17,144 nt of DNA. It comes from VFBF01 sp034440275 (GTDB taxonomy: Bacteria > Pseudomonadota > Alphaproteobacteria > Caulobacterales > Aquidulcibacteraceae). The stretch spans positions 1 through 17,144 of the forward strand of contig JAWXBS010000207.1 in assembly GCA_034440275.1 (NCBI GenBank), written 5' to 3'. Positions 7,199 through 13,401 of this stretch are shown one piece after another. The notes beneath the pieces are model-generated. The model had not been told where the DNA came from. It saw only the letters and a list, made by a program, of their open reading frames with translations, and did no database searches. Each line of letters opens with the position of its first letter. Position 1 is the first letter of the stretch. The position numbers and the translations under genes are program-made.

Positions 7199-9010
7199 CT
7201 ATTTGCCCACGAGTTCGAACGGCGCCCAGTAGGCGGGATGCGCGGCGCGGATGTCGGTCGCACTGGTGAGCATTTCGGACATGACCAGCCGCAACGCCTC
7301 GGCGCGGTCGCGTGTGCCGCTGTACTCGACCGTCTTCGGCGAAAGCACCATCCCCGCCCCGTCCGCCACCGGCCAGTGCGATACGAGCAGCGCGTCGGCG
7401 CCCGCGTAGAAGAACGCCCGCGCCAGGCCCGAAAGCCCCTCCGCTTCCACCTTGTCGCCACGAGCGGTGTCGCACGCCGAGAGGATCACGAAATCCGCGG
7501 TGATCGAAAGCTGTGACGCTTCCGACACCGTGAGATAGCCGTCGTCGAGCGCACTCGGCGAGCGCGCGGGCGATTGCATCGCCGGCGCCGTAAACGCGAG
7601 GCCCGCTTCGCCGGTGCCGGCGCCGCTGCCCGCCATCAAGCCGTGCGTCGCAATGACGATGACATTGGCGCTGAGTGCTTCTCCCTTGAGGCGCGCCTCC
7701 GTCGCAGAAGCGCCGGTGTACAGACCCTGTCCCTCCGCGACGCCGAACTTTCCTCCGATCGACCGCAGTTCGTCAGCCGAACCCGGCAATGGATTCAGCA
7801 TCGGAATGCAACGCTGGTCCACTGCCGGCGGAGTCGAAGCCGCGCCTGTCACGAAGCAGGACGAATAGATCTGGAACGTCGCCTGATCGACGACGTTTGG
7901 AAGGCCGTTGAAGCGCGGCGCGCCGATGCCAATGAAACGCGCGCGTGGCGGCGCACGGCCGGTGCGCGGCGCACACACCCCGTTGACGAAACCTGCGGGG
8001 CACCGAAGGGAACGCAACGCCGATGGCGCAGGGATGATCGCCATCGCCTTCTTCGTGCCCAGCCAGTCCGCGCGCAGATAGTCGCCCAGCCCCGGCGCGC
8101 CCGCAGGCGGGGGCGTCGGCGTAAGGACCGCGAACGGGAGCCCGAGAAGCGGTCCCGACGGCGCGATCACGATGCGCGCTTTCGCAGCGAACGTTGCACT
8201 GACCGGTGCAATCAGCAGTCGATACAGATCGTTCGAGGCGGCGAAATCAAACTTTGGCGCACGGCCGGCGCGCACGGCGGCGTTCACGTCGTCCGGGTTG
8301 AGGCCGTCACGCAGCGCCGTGATCTTCCGGCGCAGGACGTTTTCGCCGACATCGATCCGACGCCACTCGACGCTCTCGCGGCTGACAGCCCATACATAAC
8401 TTGTCTGCGGGCCAACCATGTAGAATACGAGCGCCTCGTCGGGAGCCAGAAGCGTCTGCGTATCGCGAATGCTCACGGGTTTGGGACGCGCGAGTTCCTG
8501 ATAGGAATTGTAGTTCGCATCGAGATAGGCGTCCGCCGCTTCGAGCCGCTCCTGCGCGGCGGCCAGACGTGCGCGCAATGAGGTCTGCGCCGCCGTGTCG
8601 CCACGACCCAGCGCGGCGACCAACTCGGCATCCAGCGTCTGCACTTCGGTCGCGTGGCGCTCGCGTTCGGTCACGCGGCGACCAAGATCGCTGTTCTGCG
8701 CGGCGAACCGCGCCCCGACACGACTGAGCGCCGCGGCTGTGGCATTCTGCACCGCCCATTGGGCGGACTCGTAGGCCTGCGCGCGCAAGCCGTCGCGGCA
8801 TTCGGTCGATCGTGGCGCACGCAGGCACGCGCGGGCCAGCGAACAGGCCTGCGAGCCCGGATCGGCAAGGCAGACCTCCGGCGTGGTGATCGGCGCTGCT
8901 GCGACCGGCGGCGGTGCGCCTGGCGACTGCGCGATCGCGCCGTCCGTGAACGGCGCGGAGGCCGCCACAAGCGCCGCAGCAACGGCCACCGACAAACGCC
9001 GCCAGTTCAT
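7199..9010 (-). CDS. Secreted CHAT-domain (caspase-like) protease
   Basis: The 603-aa product has a signal peptide (residues 1-28, 'MNWRRLSVAVAAALVAASA', likely cut after 'AIAQ'), a Cys-containing segment (C47, C56, C62, C71), a long charged helical region (about 100-175), and a C-terminal CHAT domain (about 190-603). The catalytic dyad is intact: His456 in 'VIATHG' and Cys513 in 'ILSACDTARG'. Other CHAT marks are 'GPLLGLPFAVL' (286-296), 'SHWPV' (544-548) and the closing 'HPAYWAPFELVG'. CHAT domains are clan CD peptidases related to caspases and separase. Usual bacterial CHAT proteins carry N-terminal TPRs; none is evident here. Two ATGs are close together; I chose 9010 because GGAGG is 8 bases before it and only 2 before 9016. 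A divergent gene encodes an exported repeat protein. Confidence 0.88.
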   Translation of the reverse strand: MNWRRLSVAVAAALVAASAPFTDGAIAQSPGAPPPVAAAPITTPEVCLADPGSQACSLARACLRAPRSTECRDGLRAQAYESAQWAVQNATAAALSRVGARFAAQNSDLGRRVTERERHATEVQTLDAELVAALGRGDTAAQTSLRARLAAAQERLEAADAYLDANYNSYQELARPKPVSIRDTQTLLAPDEALVFYMVGPQTSYVWAVSRESVEWRRIDVGENVLRRKITALRDGLNPDDVNAAVRAGRAPKFDFAASNDLYRLLIAPVSATFAAKARIVIAPSGPLLGLPFAVLTPTPPPAGAPGLGDYLRADWLGTKKAMAIIPAPSALRSLRCPAGFVNGVCAPRTGRAPPRARFIGIGAPRFNGLPNVVDQATFQIYSSCFVTGAASTPPAVDQRCIPMLNPLPGSADELRSIGGKFGVAEGQGLYTGASATEARLKGEALSANVIVIATHGLMAGSGAGTGEAGLAFTAPAMQSPARSPSALDDGYLTVSEASQLSITADFVILSACDTARGDKVEAEGLSGLARAFFYAGADALLVSHWPVADGAGMVLSPKTVEYSGTRDRAEALRLVMSEMLTSATDIRAAHPAYWAPFELVGK

Positions 9011-9041
9011 GTGCATCCCCTCCGGTGTCTTGCCGGGGGAC

Positions 9042-9067
9042 TCTAGCGACGCACGGGAAGGCTGCAA
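9042..9067 (-). promoter_or_regulatory. Housekeeping-type promoter of the CHAT gene
   Basis: The reverse strand reads TTGCAG (9067-9062), 14 bases, GCTAGA (9047-9042), a Caulobacter sigma-73-like promoter. Its -10 lies about 31 bases before the CHAT start, leaving room for a short leader with the GGAGG site. Spacing is the same as in the DUF533 promoter. Confidence 0.42.
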
Positions 9068-9116
9068 GCCTGCGCCGCGATTGACACGAGGCGACGTGTG
9101 GTCGTTTTCTGAGGTC

Positions 9117-9311
9117 ATGGATCGGGACAGCCATACGATCATGCGCCGCGCAGGCGGGGGCCTCATCTCGTTGGCCTTTGTCGACGCCTACAGTGCGCTG
9201 CGCGAGTCCTTCTCCAGCCGTTTGTCGCGCGCCGATGCGGCGATGAAAGAAGCGCCCGCCCGCGCAACGGCGCATGACCTCGTGGACCGCGCCTGGATAC
9301 TGACGCAATGA
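9117..9311 (+). CDS. Small ORF (64 aa) overlapping the exported repeat-protein gene
   Basis: I recognise no family. The ORF lies between the divergent CHAT and repeat-protein genes, and its TGA overlaps the next start as ATGA (9308-9311), the usual mark of translational coupling. Codon choice is GC3-rich like real genes here. ATG 9117 has only GAGG two bases away; GTG 9096, with GAGG four bases upstream, would give 71 aa. The last eight residues 'DRAWILTQ' match the end of the following protein ('DAAWALSQ') at five positions, and 'AF' plus an Arg/Ser-rich stretch precede in both. It may therefore be a remnant or truncated paralogue of the neighbour's C-terminus. A TTGACA at 9081-9086 could be a -35, but no convincing -10 follows. 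Confidence 0.45.
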   Translation: MDRDSHTIMRRAGGGLISLAFVDAYSALRESFSSRLSRADAAMKEAPARATAHDLVDRAWILTQ

Positions 9312-10639
9312 AAACCCTCGCAGCATCGGTGCTGGCGCTTCTGGCGCTCTTTTCCTCGCCCGCGCTGGCGTGCGTCGGCATGTCACCGGACGCCTTGCCC
9401 GCCGGCGTGGCGCCGACACAGGACCTCGCCCAGTGCCTGCGCTATACGCAGACCATGCGTGTCATCGCGCGCAGCGCGACCGGCGACATGGGCAACGCCA
9501 GCATCACCTGGTTCCGCAACCAAAAAGCCTATTTCGAAGGCTACTGCCGCAACCACCCGGAAGCGGCCGCGTATGTCCGCAACGCCGAGATGAACATCCG
9601 GAACGCGGAAGCCTATGTGCCAACCGATTGGGAGCGCGAACTGCGTGCGGCGCACGCGGCTTCGCAGGCCAATGATTTGAGTGGCGCGGCCCGCCATGAA
9701 GCTGCGGCGCTGCGCCTCCTGCCTGCATCGCTGACGCCGCACGACGTCGCCAACGTATATGCGCAGATCGGCTGCCTGCGCGGATCACGGGATGATATCG
9801 CCGGCACGCTCAGCGCCTATCGCGACGGCCTCGCGCGCATCGGCGACGCCCAGCTTGTGGACCGCACGCAACAGGTCGAGATGCTGTTTCGCGGATCGGC
9901 GTTGTTGGTGCAGATCGGCCGCGAAAACGAGGCGCTCGATTTCGCGCAACGCGCCGGCGAAGCGTATCTGGCGTCCCAGATGCGGACGATCACGCAAGGT
10001 ACGCAGTTGCAGGGGTTGCTCGCGATACTCGCGATCCGGCGCCCCGACCCCCTGTTGGATCTCGCCCGCAAAGTGAGGGAGGCCATGACACAGCATACGG
10101 GGCCTTTCGTCGACCGCCCGCCCGTCGCCGACAATCGCGCGCCGGCACAGGAGGAAGCCGAGGTCCAAAGAACGTTTGGGCAGCTGGGCGAGATGCAGCG
10201 TGACACCGCAGACCGCAACATCGCAGAAGCGCGCGCGAAGGTGGCCGCCGCAGAGGCGCGCCTGCGGGGCGGCGACGCCGGTGCTCGGCCAGCGCTCGAG
10301 GCGGATGTCCATCGGGAACGAACGGTCCTTGCCGCCCAACTCCTGTCAGCAGGATACTTTGCGTACGGCTTCAAGAATCCGGAGCGCGCACGCGTTCTGC
10401 TCAACGAGGGCTTGCGGGCATGGGCGTTGCTGCGCCTCGCCGACGATACAAGTACGCTGGGCCGCCATCAGGAGCGATACGCGCTGTCACCACCGGGACC
10501 GGCGGCGGTAGATGCTTTCATGACGATGGCGCGCGCGTTCGCAACGGTCAGCGCCAATGGACGACGATCCGCCAACGACGGCGTATTCCGGAATGATGCA
10601 ATCATTCTAACTGACGCCGCCTGGGCGCTTTCGCAGTAA
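9308..10639 (+). CDS. Exported helical-repeat (TPR-like) protein
   Basis: The 443-aa product has a clean signal peptide (MK, core 'TLAASVLALLALFSS', cut at ALA|C after residue 21; the residues before Cys22 do not fit a lipobox). The rest is almost all helical. Helix pairs with TPR-like spacing are visible at 147-180 ('YAQIGCLRGSRDDIAGTLSAY') and 195-220 ('ALLVQIGRENEALDFAQRA'). A charged coil lies at 283-340 and a final helical bundle at 341-443. No catalytic motif is seen, so a scaffold or binding role is most likely. The start overlaps the small ORF by four bases and has no good ribosome site of its own, which fits coupling. It is divergent from the secreted CHAT protease, so the two may meet in the periplasm; that link is inference. 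Confidence 0.75.
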   Translation: MKTLAASVLALLALFSSPALACVGMSPDALPAGVAPTQDLAQCLRYTQTMRVIARSATGDMGNASITWFRNQKAYFEGYCRNHPEAAAYVRNAEMNIRNAEAYVPTDWERELRAAHAASQANDLSGAARHEAAALRLLPASLTPHDVANVYAQIGCLRGSRDDIAGTLSAYRDGLARIGDAQLVDRTQQVEMLFRGSALLVQIGRENEALDFAQRAGEAYLASQMRTITQGTQLQGLLAILAIRRPDPLLDLARKVREAMTQHTGPFVDRPPVADNRAPAQEEAEVQRTFGQLGEMQRDTADRNIAEARAKVAAAEARLRGGDAGARPALEADVHRERTVLAAQLLSAGYFAYGFKNPERARVLLNEGLRAWALLRLADDTSTLGRHQERYALSPPGPAAVDAFMTMARAFATVSANGRRSANDGVFRNDAIILTDAAWALSQ

Positions 10640-10645
10640 GCGCAC

Positions 10646-11485
10646 TCACGCGTCCGTCACGCCCGTCTCTTCCTCGATCTCCTCGTCGAGGTCGGCTTCA
10701 TGGATCTGCATGATGACTTCGGCGTCGGGATTGGCTTCAGCCTGCGCCTGCAGTTCGTCGACCTTCTCGCTGTAGACGTCGAAGTCCGCTTCGAGCTTGT
10801 CGCGCGCGGAATCGATCGCGACGTCGGCCTCTTCCATCTTGGCGTCCCATTCGGTGGTGACGGTTTCCAGACGCGTCTGCGCGTCGGCGACCTCGGCCTG
10901 GTCCGCGCCCTCCATGTTGGCGCGTGCGTCGACGAAATCCTGCGCCATGCTCGGCAGGTCCGTGCCGATGACCTCGACGAGCTGGTCGGCGCCGTCGAGA
11001 CCCTTCTCCATCAGCGGCTCAAACACCTCGAGCGTCTCAAGCGTGTCGGCGACGACGGCGAGCTTTGGGTGGCCCGACTCCATCTCCTCGACGAGATCGG
11101 GGTGCTTTTCCTTCAGGTCATTGATCGCTTCGACTGCTTCGGGCGTCCATTCCTTGAAGCTCTCGACGATGTCCTGCCCGGTCTCCTGCAGGTGCGTCTT
11201 GAAGTCCTCGATCTTGGCTTCGCTCATGTCGCGGAAGGACTGGTAGTCGGCCTCGGTGATGCGGCCTTCGGCGTAATCGCGCGCGACGGCGGCCTCCTGC
11301 TCGACCATCAGCTTGATCAGCGGCGCTTCGCTCATTTTCTCCTGCGCGGGCGGCGTCTCGCGCACCCAGCCGGGGATTTCCTGGGCCTTGGCTTCGGCCT
11401 CGGCCTGCTGCCTGGCGGCGGATTCTTCGGCTTCGCGCACCACCTTGGTGAACGGCATTTCCTCGGGAAGCTTGGTCTCGGACAT
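10646..11485 (-). CDS. Acidic coiled-coil hypothetical protein (279 aa)
   Basis: I recognise no family. The product has no signal peptide, no membrane helix and no cysteine, and is very rich in Glu and Asp. Long helices with heptad-like Ala/Leu spacing occupy about 15-35, 60-100 and 190-255 ('AVARDYAEGRITEADYQSF', 'SARDKLEADFDVYSEKVDEL'). A middle section (about 112-185) contains 'EWTPEAVEAINDLKEKHPD'. The C-terminal 12 residues are almost all acidic ('EADLDEEIEEETG'). Such a composition fits a soluble cytosolic protein that binds basic partners or metal ions, but this is a guess. ATG 11485 is preceded by AGGGGCG. The gene converges on the exported repeat protein, six bases between stops. Confidence 0.75.
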   Translation of the reverse strand: MSETKLPEEMPFTKVVREAEESAARQQAEAEAKAQEIPGWVRETPPAQEKMSEAPLIKLMVEQEAAVARDYAEGRITEADYQSFRDMSEAKIEDFKTHLQETGQDIVESFKEWTPEAVEAINDLKEKHPDLVEEMESGHPKLAVVADTLETLEVFEPLMEKGLDGADQLVEVIGTDLPSMAQDFVDARANMEGADQAEVADAQTRLETVTTEWDAKMEEADVAIDSARDKLEADFDVYSEKVDELQAQAEANPDAEVIMQIHEADLDEEIEEETGVTDA

Positions 11486-11579
11486 CGATCGCCCCTGCTG
11501 GTGTTACAGGGAGAGGCGTGGCCGCCCAGGATTTGGGGTCATGCCCGCAGGTCGAATTTCTCGAACGCGCAGGCCACCG

Positions 11580-11594
11580 GAGGCCGGCGGCCTC
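11580..11594. repeat. Short perfect inverted repeat
   Basis: GAGGCC and GGCCTC flank the three-base loop GGC. The hairpin lies in the 154-base gap between the broken monooxygenase gene and the acidic protein gene. No T-run follows on either strand, so a terminator role is uncertain. Confidence 0.4.
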
Positions 11595-11639
11595 TGCGTT
11601 GGCGCGTACATTGTCCGGAACCCAACAGGCCAAGCCGAC

Positions 11640-11948
11640 TCAGGCGCCCATCAGCACGTTCTCGTCGCTGGCGGCATACGATTTTATGAGCAGTTCGATC
11701 ACGCCGATCTTGCCGAGAAACTCGTTCATCCGTTTTGCGTGGGCCGTCGCCAGATGGGCCTCGAACGCCGCCTCGTCTTCCCAGCGCTCGATGACGTGGA
11801 GCACGGTCGGGTCCAGCATGTCGTGCGCCACGGCATAGTGCAGGCAGCCAAATTCGTCGCGGGTAGCGGGCGCGTACTAGGCTATGGCCGCGCGGACGCG
11901 TTCCAAGTCTTCGGCGCACACGCGCAACAAGCCCTGCACCACAATCAT
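11640..11948 (-). pseudogene. Antibiotic biosynthesis monooxygenase (ABM) family gene with in-frame amber stop
   Basis: Reading from ATG 11948 (GGGGA six bases upstream) gives 'MIVVQGLLRVCAEDLERVR', the normal first strand and helix of an ABM ferredoxin-like domain. Codon 24 is then TAG (11877-11879). The same frame continues with 'YAPATRDEFGCLHYAVAHD', 'VLHVIERWEDEAAFEAHL' and 'MNEFLGKIGVIELLIKSY', the rest of the domain, to TGA at 11640. Length without the stop would be about 102 aa, normal for this family of small cofactor-free monooxygenases and heme-degrading or quinol-oxidising enzymes. No frame change is needed, so one base substitution broke the gene, or the base is a sequencing error. 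A restart at GTG 11831 would yield only 63 residues and lose the first strand. It lies between the DUF6491 lipoprotein and acidic-protein genes. Confidence 0.75.
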
Positions 11949-12044
11949 CCGCTGTCCCCGCCCCACGTTCAAGATGGCGCACGCGGGATCGCCGCAGCAG
12001 CTCCCGCGCGACCGGAAAAACCACTCTCCGCCAACAAACAGGCC

Positions 12045-12464
12045 TCAGGGCGCCGGCGCTTGTGCGGCCGCCTTGGCGCGTGCGGCGTCCTCGGCGGCCT
12101 TCGGATCGGCGATTTCGTCAAGCGAGATGATCTGGCATCGACGTCCATCGACAATCACTTCGGTGAACTTCGATACGCTCGTCATCGTGCGATCGGCCAG
12201 TCCAACAGACTGTTCCCAGCGCAGATCGGATTTGCACGGTTCGGCGATCTGCGCGCGATACCAGCGGTTGCCATTGCCTTCCAGCAGCAGCGACTTGTCG
12301 GAACCGACGCGGAAGTTGCGCACGCTGCTGGTGAACGGGATGGTCGCATCCGCCCTCACCACGGTGTATTCCACTGGTATCGCAGACGATGTGGACTCCG
12401 TGCTGGCGCAACCAGCGGCGGCCATGGCCGCGACCAGCGCGGCGGCGATCTGTGCATTCCTCAT
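12045..12464 (-). CDS. DUF6491-like lipoprotein
   Basis: The 139-aa product has a lipoprotein signal peptide (MRN, core 'AQIAAALVAAMAAAGC', lipidated Cys19). The mature domain has the pattern I associate with DUF6491: 'VRNFRVGSDKSLLLEGN' (48-64), 'NRWYRAQIAEPC' (66-77), 'LRWEQSVGLADRT' and 'FTEVIVDGRRCQIISLDEI' (100-118). C77 and C110 could form a disulfide. The tail is Ala/Lys-rich. It would sit in the envelope, facing the periplasm; function unknown. ATG 12464 has AAGGA nine bases upstream; the frame is open further back but that part has no coding character. The family name is from memory of the motif pattern and is the least certain part. Confidence 0.78.
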   Translation of the reverse strand: MRNAQIAAALVAAMAAAGCASTESTSSAIPVEYTVVRADATIPFTSSVRNFRVGSDKSLLLEGNGNRWYRAQIAEPCKSDLRWEQSVGLADRTMTSVSKFTEVIVDGRRCQIISLDEIADPKAAEDAARAKAAAQAPAP

Positions 12465-12519
12465 GAACGGGTTTCCTTGACTGACGTGTTGCGGGGCCCC
12501 GTCCCTCCGGCTCGCACGC

Positions 12520-12549
12520 ATCTTACCATGCGCCGGAGCGACCAGCCAA
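12520..12549 (-). promoter_or_regulatory. Possible promoter of the DUF6491 gene
   Basis: The reverse strand shows TTGGCT (12549-12544), 18 bases, TAAGAT (12525-12520), the latter preceded by TGG. Matches to the sigma-70 consensus are partial. It lies about 56 bases before the DUF6491 start and just beyond the terminator of the upstream RcnB-like gene, where a new promoter is expected. Confidence 0.3.
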
Positions 12550-12581
12550 ACGGGAACGATGACAGGGCAACGGAAAAGCGA

Positions 12582-12605
12582 CCGCCCCGGATTGCTCCGG
12601 GGCGG
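12582..12605 (-). terminator. Rho-independent terminator of the RcnB-like gene
   Basis: CCGCCCCGGA and TCCGGGGCGG form a perfect 10-bp GC-rich stem around TTGC. On the reverse strand the stem is followed by TCGCTTTTCC, and on the forward strand by CCTTTTCC, so it can work in both directions. It lies 33 bases after the stop of the RcnB-like gene and before the DUF6491 promoter region. Confidence 0.8.
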
Positions 12606-12638
12606 CCTTTTCCAAGGGGTGTCGATCACGCCTGTCGG

Positions 12639-13148
12639 TCAGTTCGACAGGATCGCGGAGAGCACAACGCCGGTGGCTATGCCGACGAGCAGGATCGTGC
12701 CGCGATCGTCACGGACGTAGGTGTAGCCGCGCGGCGGAGCCCGCAGGTTGCGGTGCTGGCGGTAGTCCACCCGATGCGCACGGTCGCGGTAGTAGGCCGG
12801 GACGCGGTCGCCGCGGTTCCAGGCGCGATAGCCTGACTCAAAGCCCTGACGACCGTAGTAGGCGGTCGGCGCGGGGCCGTAGCGCCACTGGCCGTTGTAG
12901 CTGTAGCCGTTGTGCTGACGCGCATCCCAGCGGGCTTGCTGTCGCGCATCACGGCGATCGTCGCGCCGGTCGTCTCGGCGCTCATCTCGGCGGTCGTCTC
13001 TGCGATCCTCGCGACGTTCAGCCTGCGGGCTGTTCTGCGGCGCGGTCTGATAGCGCGGATCGGCGGACGCGGTCGGCGCGATGGCGAGCGGCGCAATCGC
13101 GGTCAGCGCGGTGATGGCCATGATGGCGAAGCGCTTGGTGGATTTCAT
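12639..13148 (-). CDS. Secreted RcnB-like protein with Arg/Asp-rich repeat
   Basis: The 169-aa product has a signal peptide (MKSTKR, core 'FAIMAITALTAIAPLAIA', cut after 'TASA'). A low-complexity linker of alternating Arg and Asp/Glu follows (44-69), then an aromatic Tyr/Trp/Arg section. It closes with an RcnB-type end: 'VDYRQHRNLRAPPRGYTYVR' (127-146) and a hydrophobic 'TILLVGIATGVVLSAIL' (151-167). E. coli RcnB is a periplasmic modulator of Ni/Co efflux, but many alphaproteobacterial members are far from any efflux gene, as here, so metal handling is not shown. ATG 13148 is chosen for AAGGAG six bases upstream; ATG 13163 has a poor site. A possible EcfG promoter lies at 13180-13205 and a strong terminator follows. 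Divergent from uvrB. Confidence 0.82.
   Translation of the reverse strand: MKSTKRFAIMAITALTAIAPLAIAPTASADPRYQTAPQNSPQAERREDRRDDRRDERRDDRRDDRRDARQQARWDARQHNGYSYNGQWRYGPAPTAYYGRQGFESGYRAWNRGDRVPAYYRDRAHRVDYRQHRNLRAPPRGYTYVRDDRGTILLVGIATGVVLSAILSN
12942..13019 (-). repeat. 12-base-periodic repeat coding Arg/Asp tetrads
   Basis: Inside the RcnB-like gene, codons 44-69 read as near-identical four-residue units: ERRE, DRRD, DRRD, ERRD, DRRD, DRRD, then ARQ. The DNA repeats imperfectly every 12 bases, so slippage or unequal exchange could alter the number of units. The segment is a charged, probably flexible or helical linker between the signal peptide and the folded part. Confidence 0.75.
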
Positions 13149-13179
13149 TTCAGTCTCCTTCATGTGCTCGCCGGATGAC

Positions 13180-13205
13180 AACTCGGCGGGACGGGCTGGC
13201 GTTCC
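13180..13205 (-). promoter_or_regulatory. Possible EcfG-type promoter of the RcnB-like gene
   Basis: The reverse strand reads GGAAC (13205-13201), 17 bases, AGTT (13183-13180), one base away from GGAAC-N16/17-CGTT. The -10 ends about 31 bases before ATG 13148, the same distance as in the dps promoter of this window. One mismatch and a short motif make it only a candidate. Confidence 0.38.
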
Positions 13206-13314
13206 GTCTCTGGAAAGACATTCGCAGTTGTCGCGTGAATTGAGCCTGAACCAATGATGTATTCGCAAGAAATAGTGTTTTGAAATGGCTTCATTTGTTG
13301 CGTGATTGTTGCAG

Positions 13315-13327
13315 GGTTCCCGGAACC
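13315..13327. promoter_or_regulatory. GGTTCC-C-GGAACC palindrome upstream of uvrB
   Basis: Two perfect six-base arms surround one C in the 253-base space between the divergent RcnB-like gene and uvrB, 75 bases before the uvrB start. It could be an operator, but I know no regulator for this exact site. The rest of this space is relatively AT-rich (about 13235-13310), as expected for promoters. I see no convincing -35/-10 for uvrB and no direct repeat GTTC-N7-GTTC, the alphaproteobacterial SOS box. Confidence 0.3.
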
Positions 13328-13401
13328 GAAATCTGTCAGCAGCATTGCAGCACGCAGGACATGCGCTGGAACACAACGCGCACGCGACCTACATTCCACC
13401 A

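Noticed and set aside
9011..9166. Upstream extension of the CHAT ORF to 9166
   Set aside because: It would place 52 residues before the signal peptide and cover the promoter-like elements; ATG 9010 has GGAGG at ideal spacing.
11539..12024. 161-aa reverse ORF spanning the ABM region
   Set aside because: It is a different frame from the ABM homology and is Arg-rich. The ABM domain reads in the frame containing the TAG, so a frameshift explanation using this ORF is not needed.
12465..12629. Upstream extension of the DUF6491 ORF to 12629
   Set aside because: It would bury the lipoprotein signal peptide and run through the terminator hairpin; the start with AAGGA at 12464 is much better.
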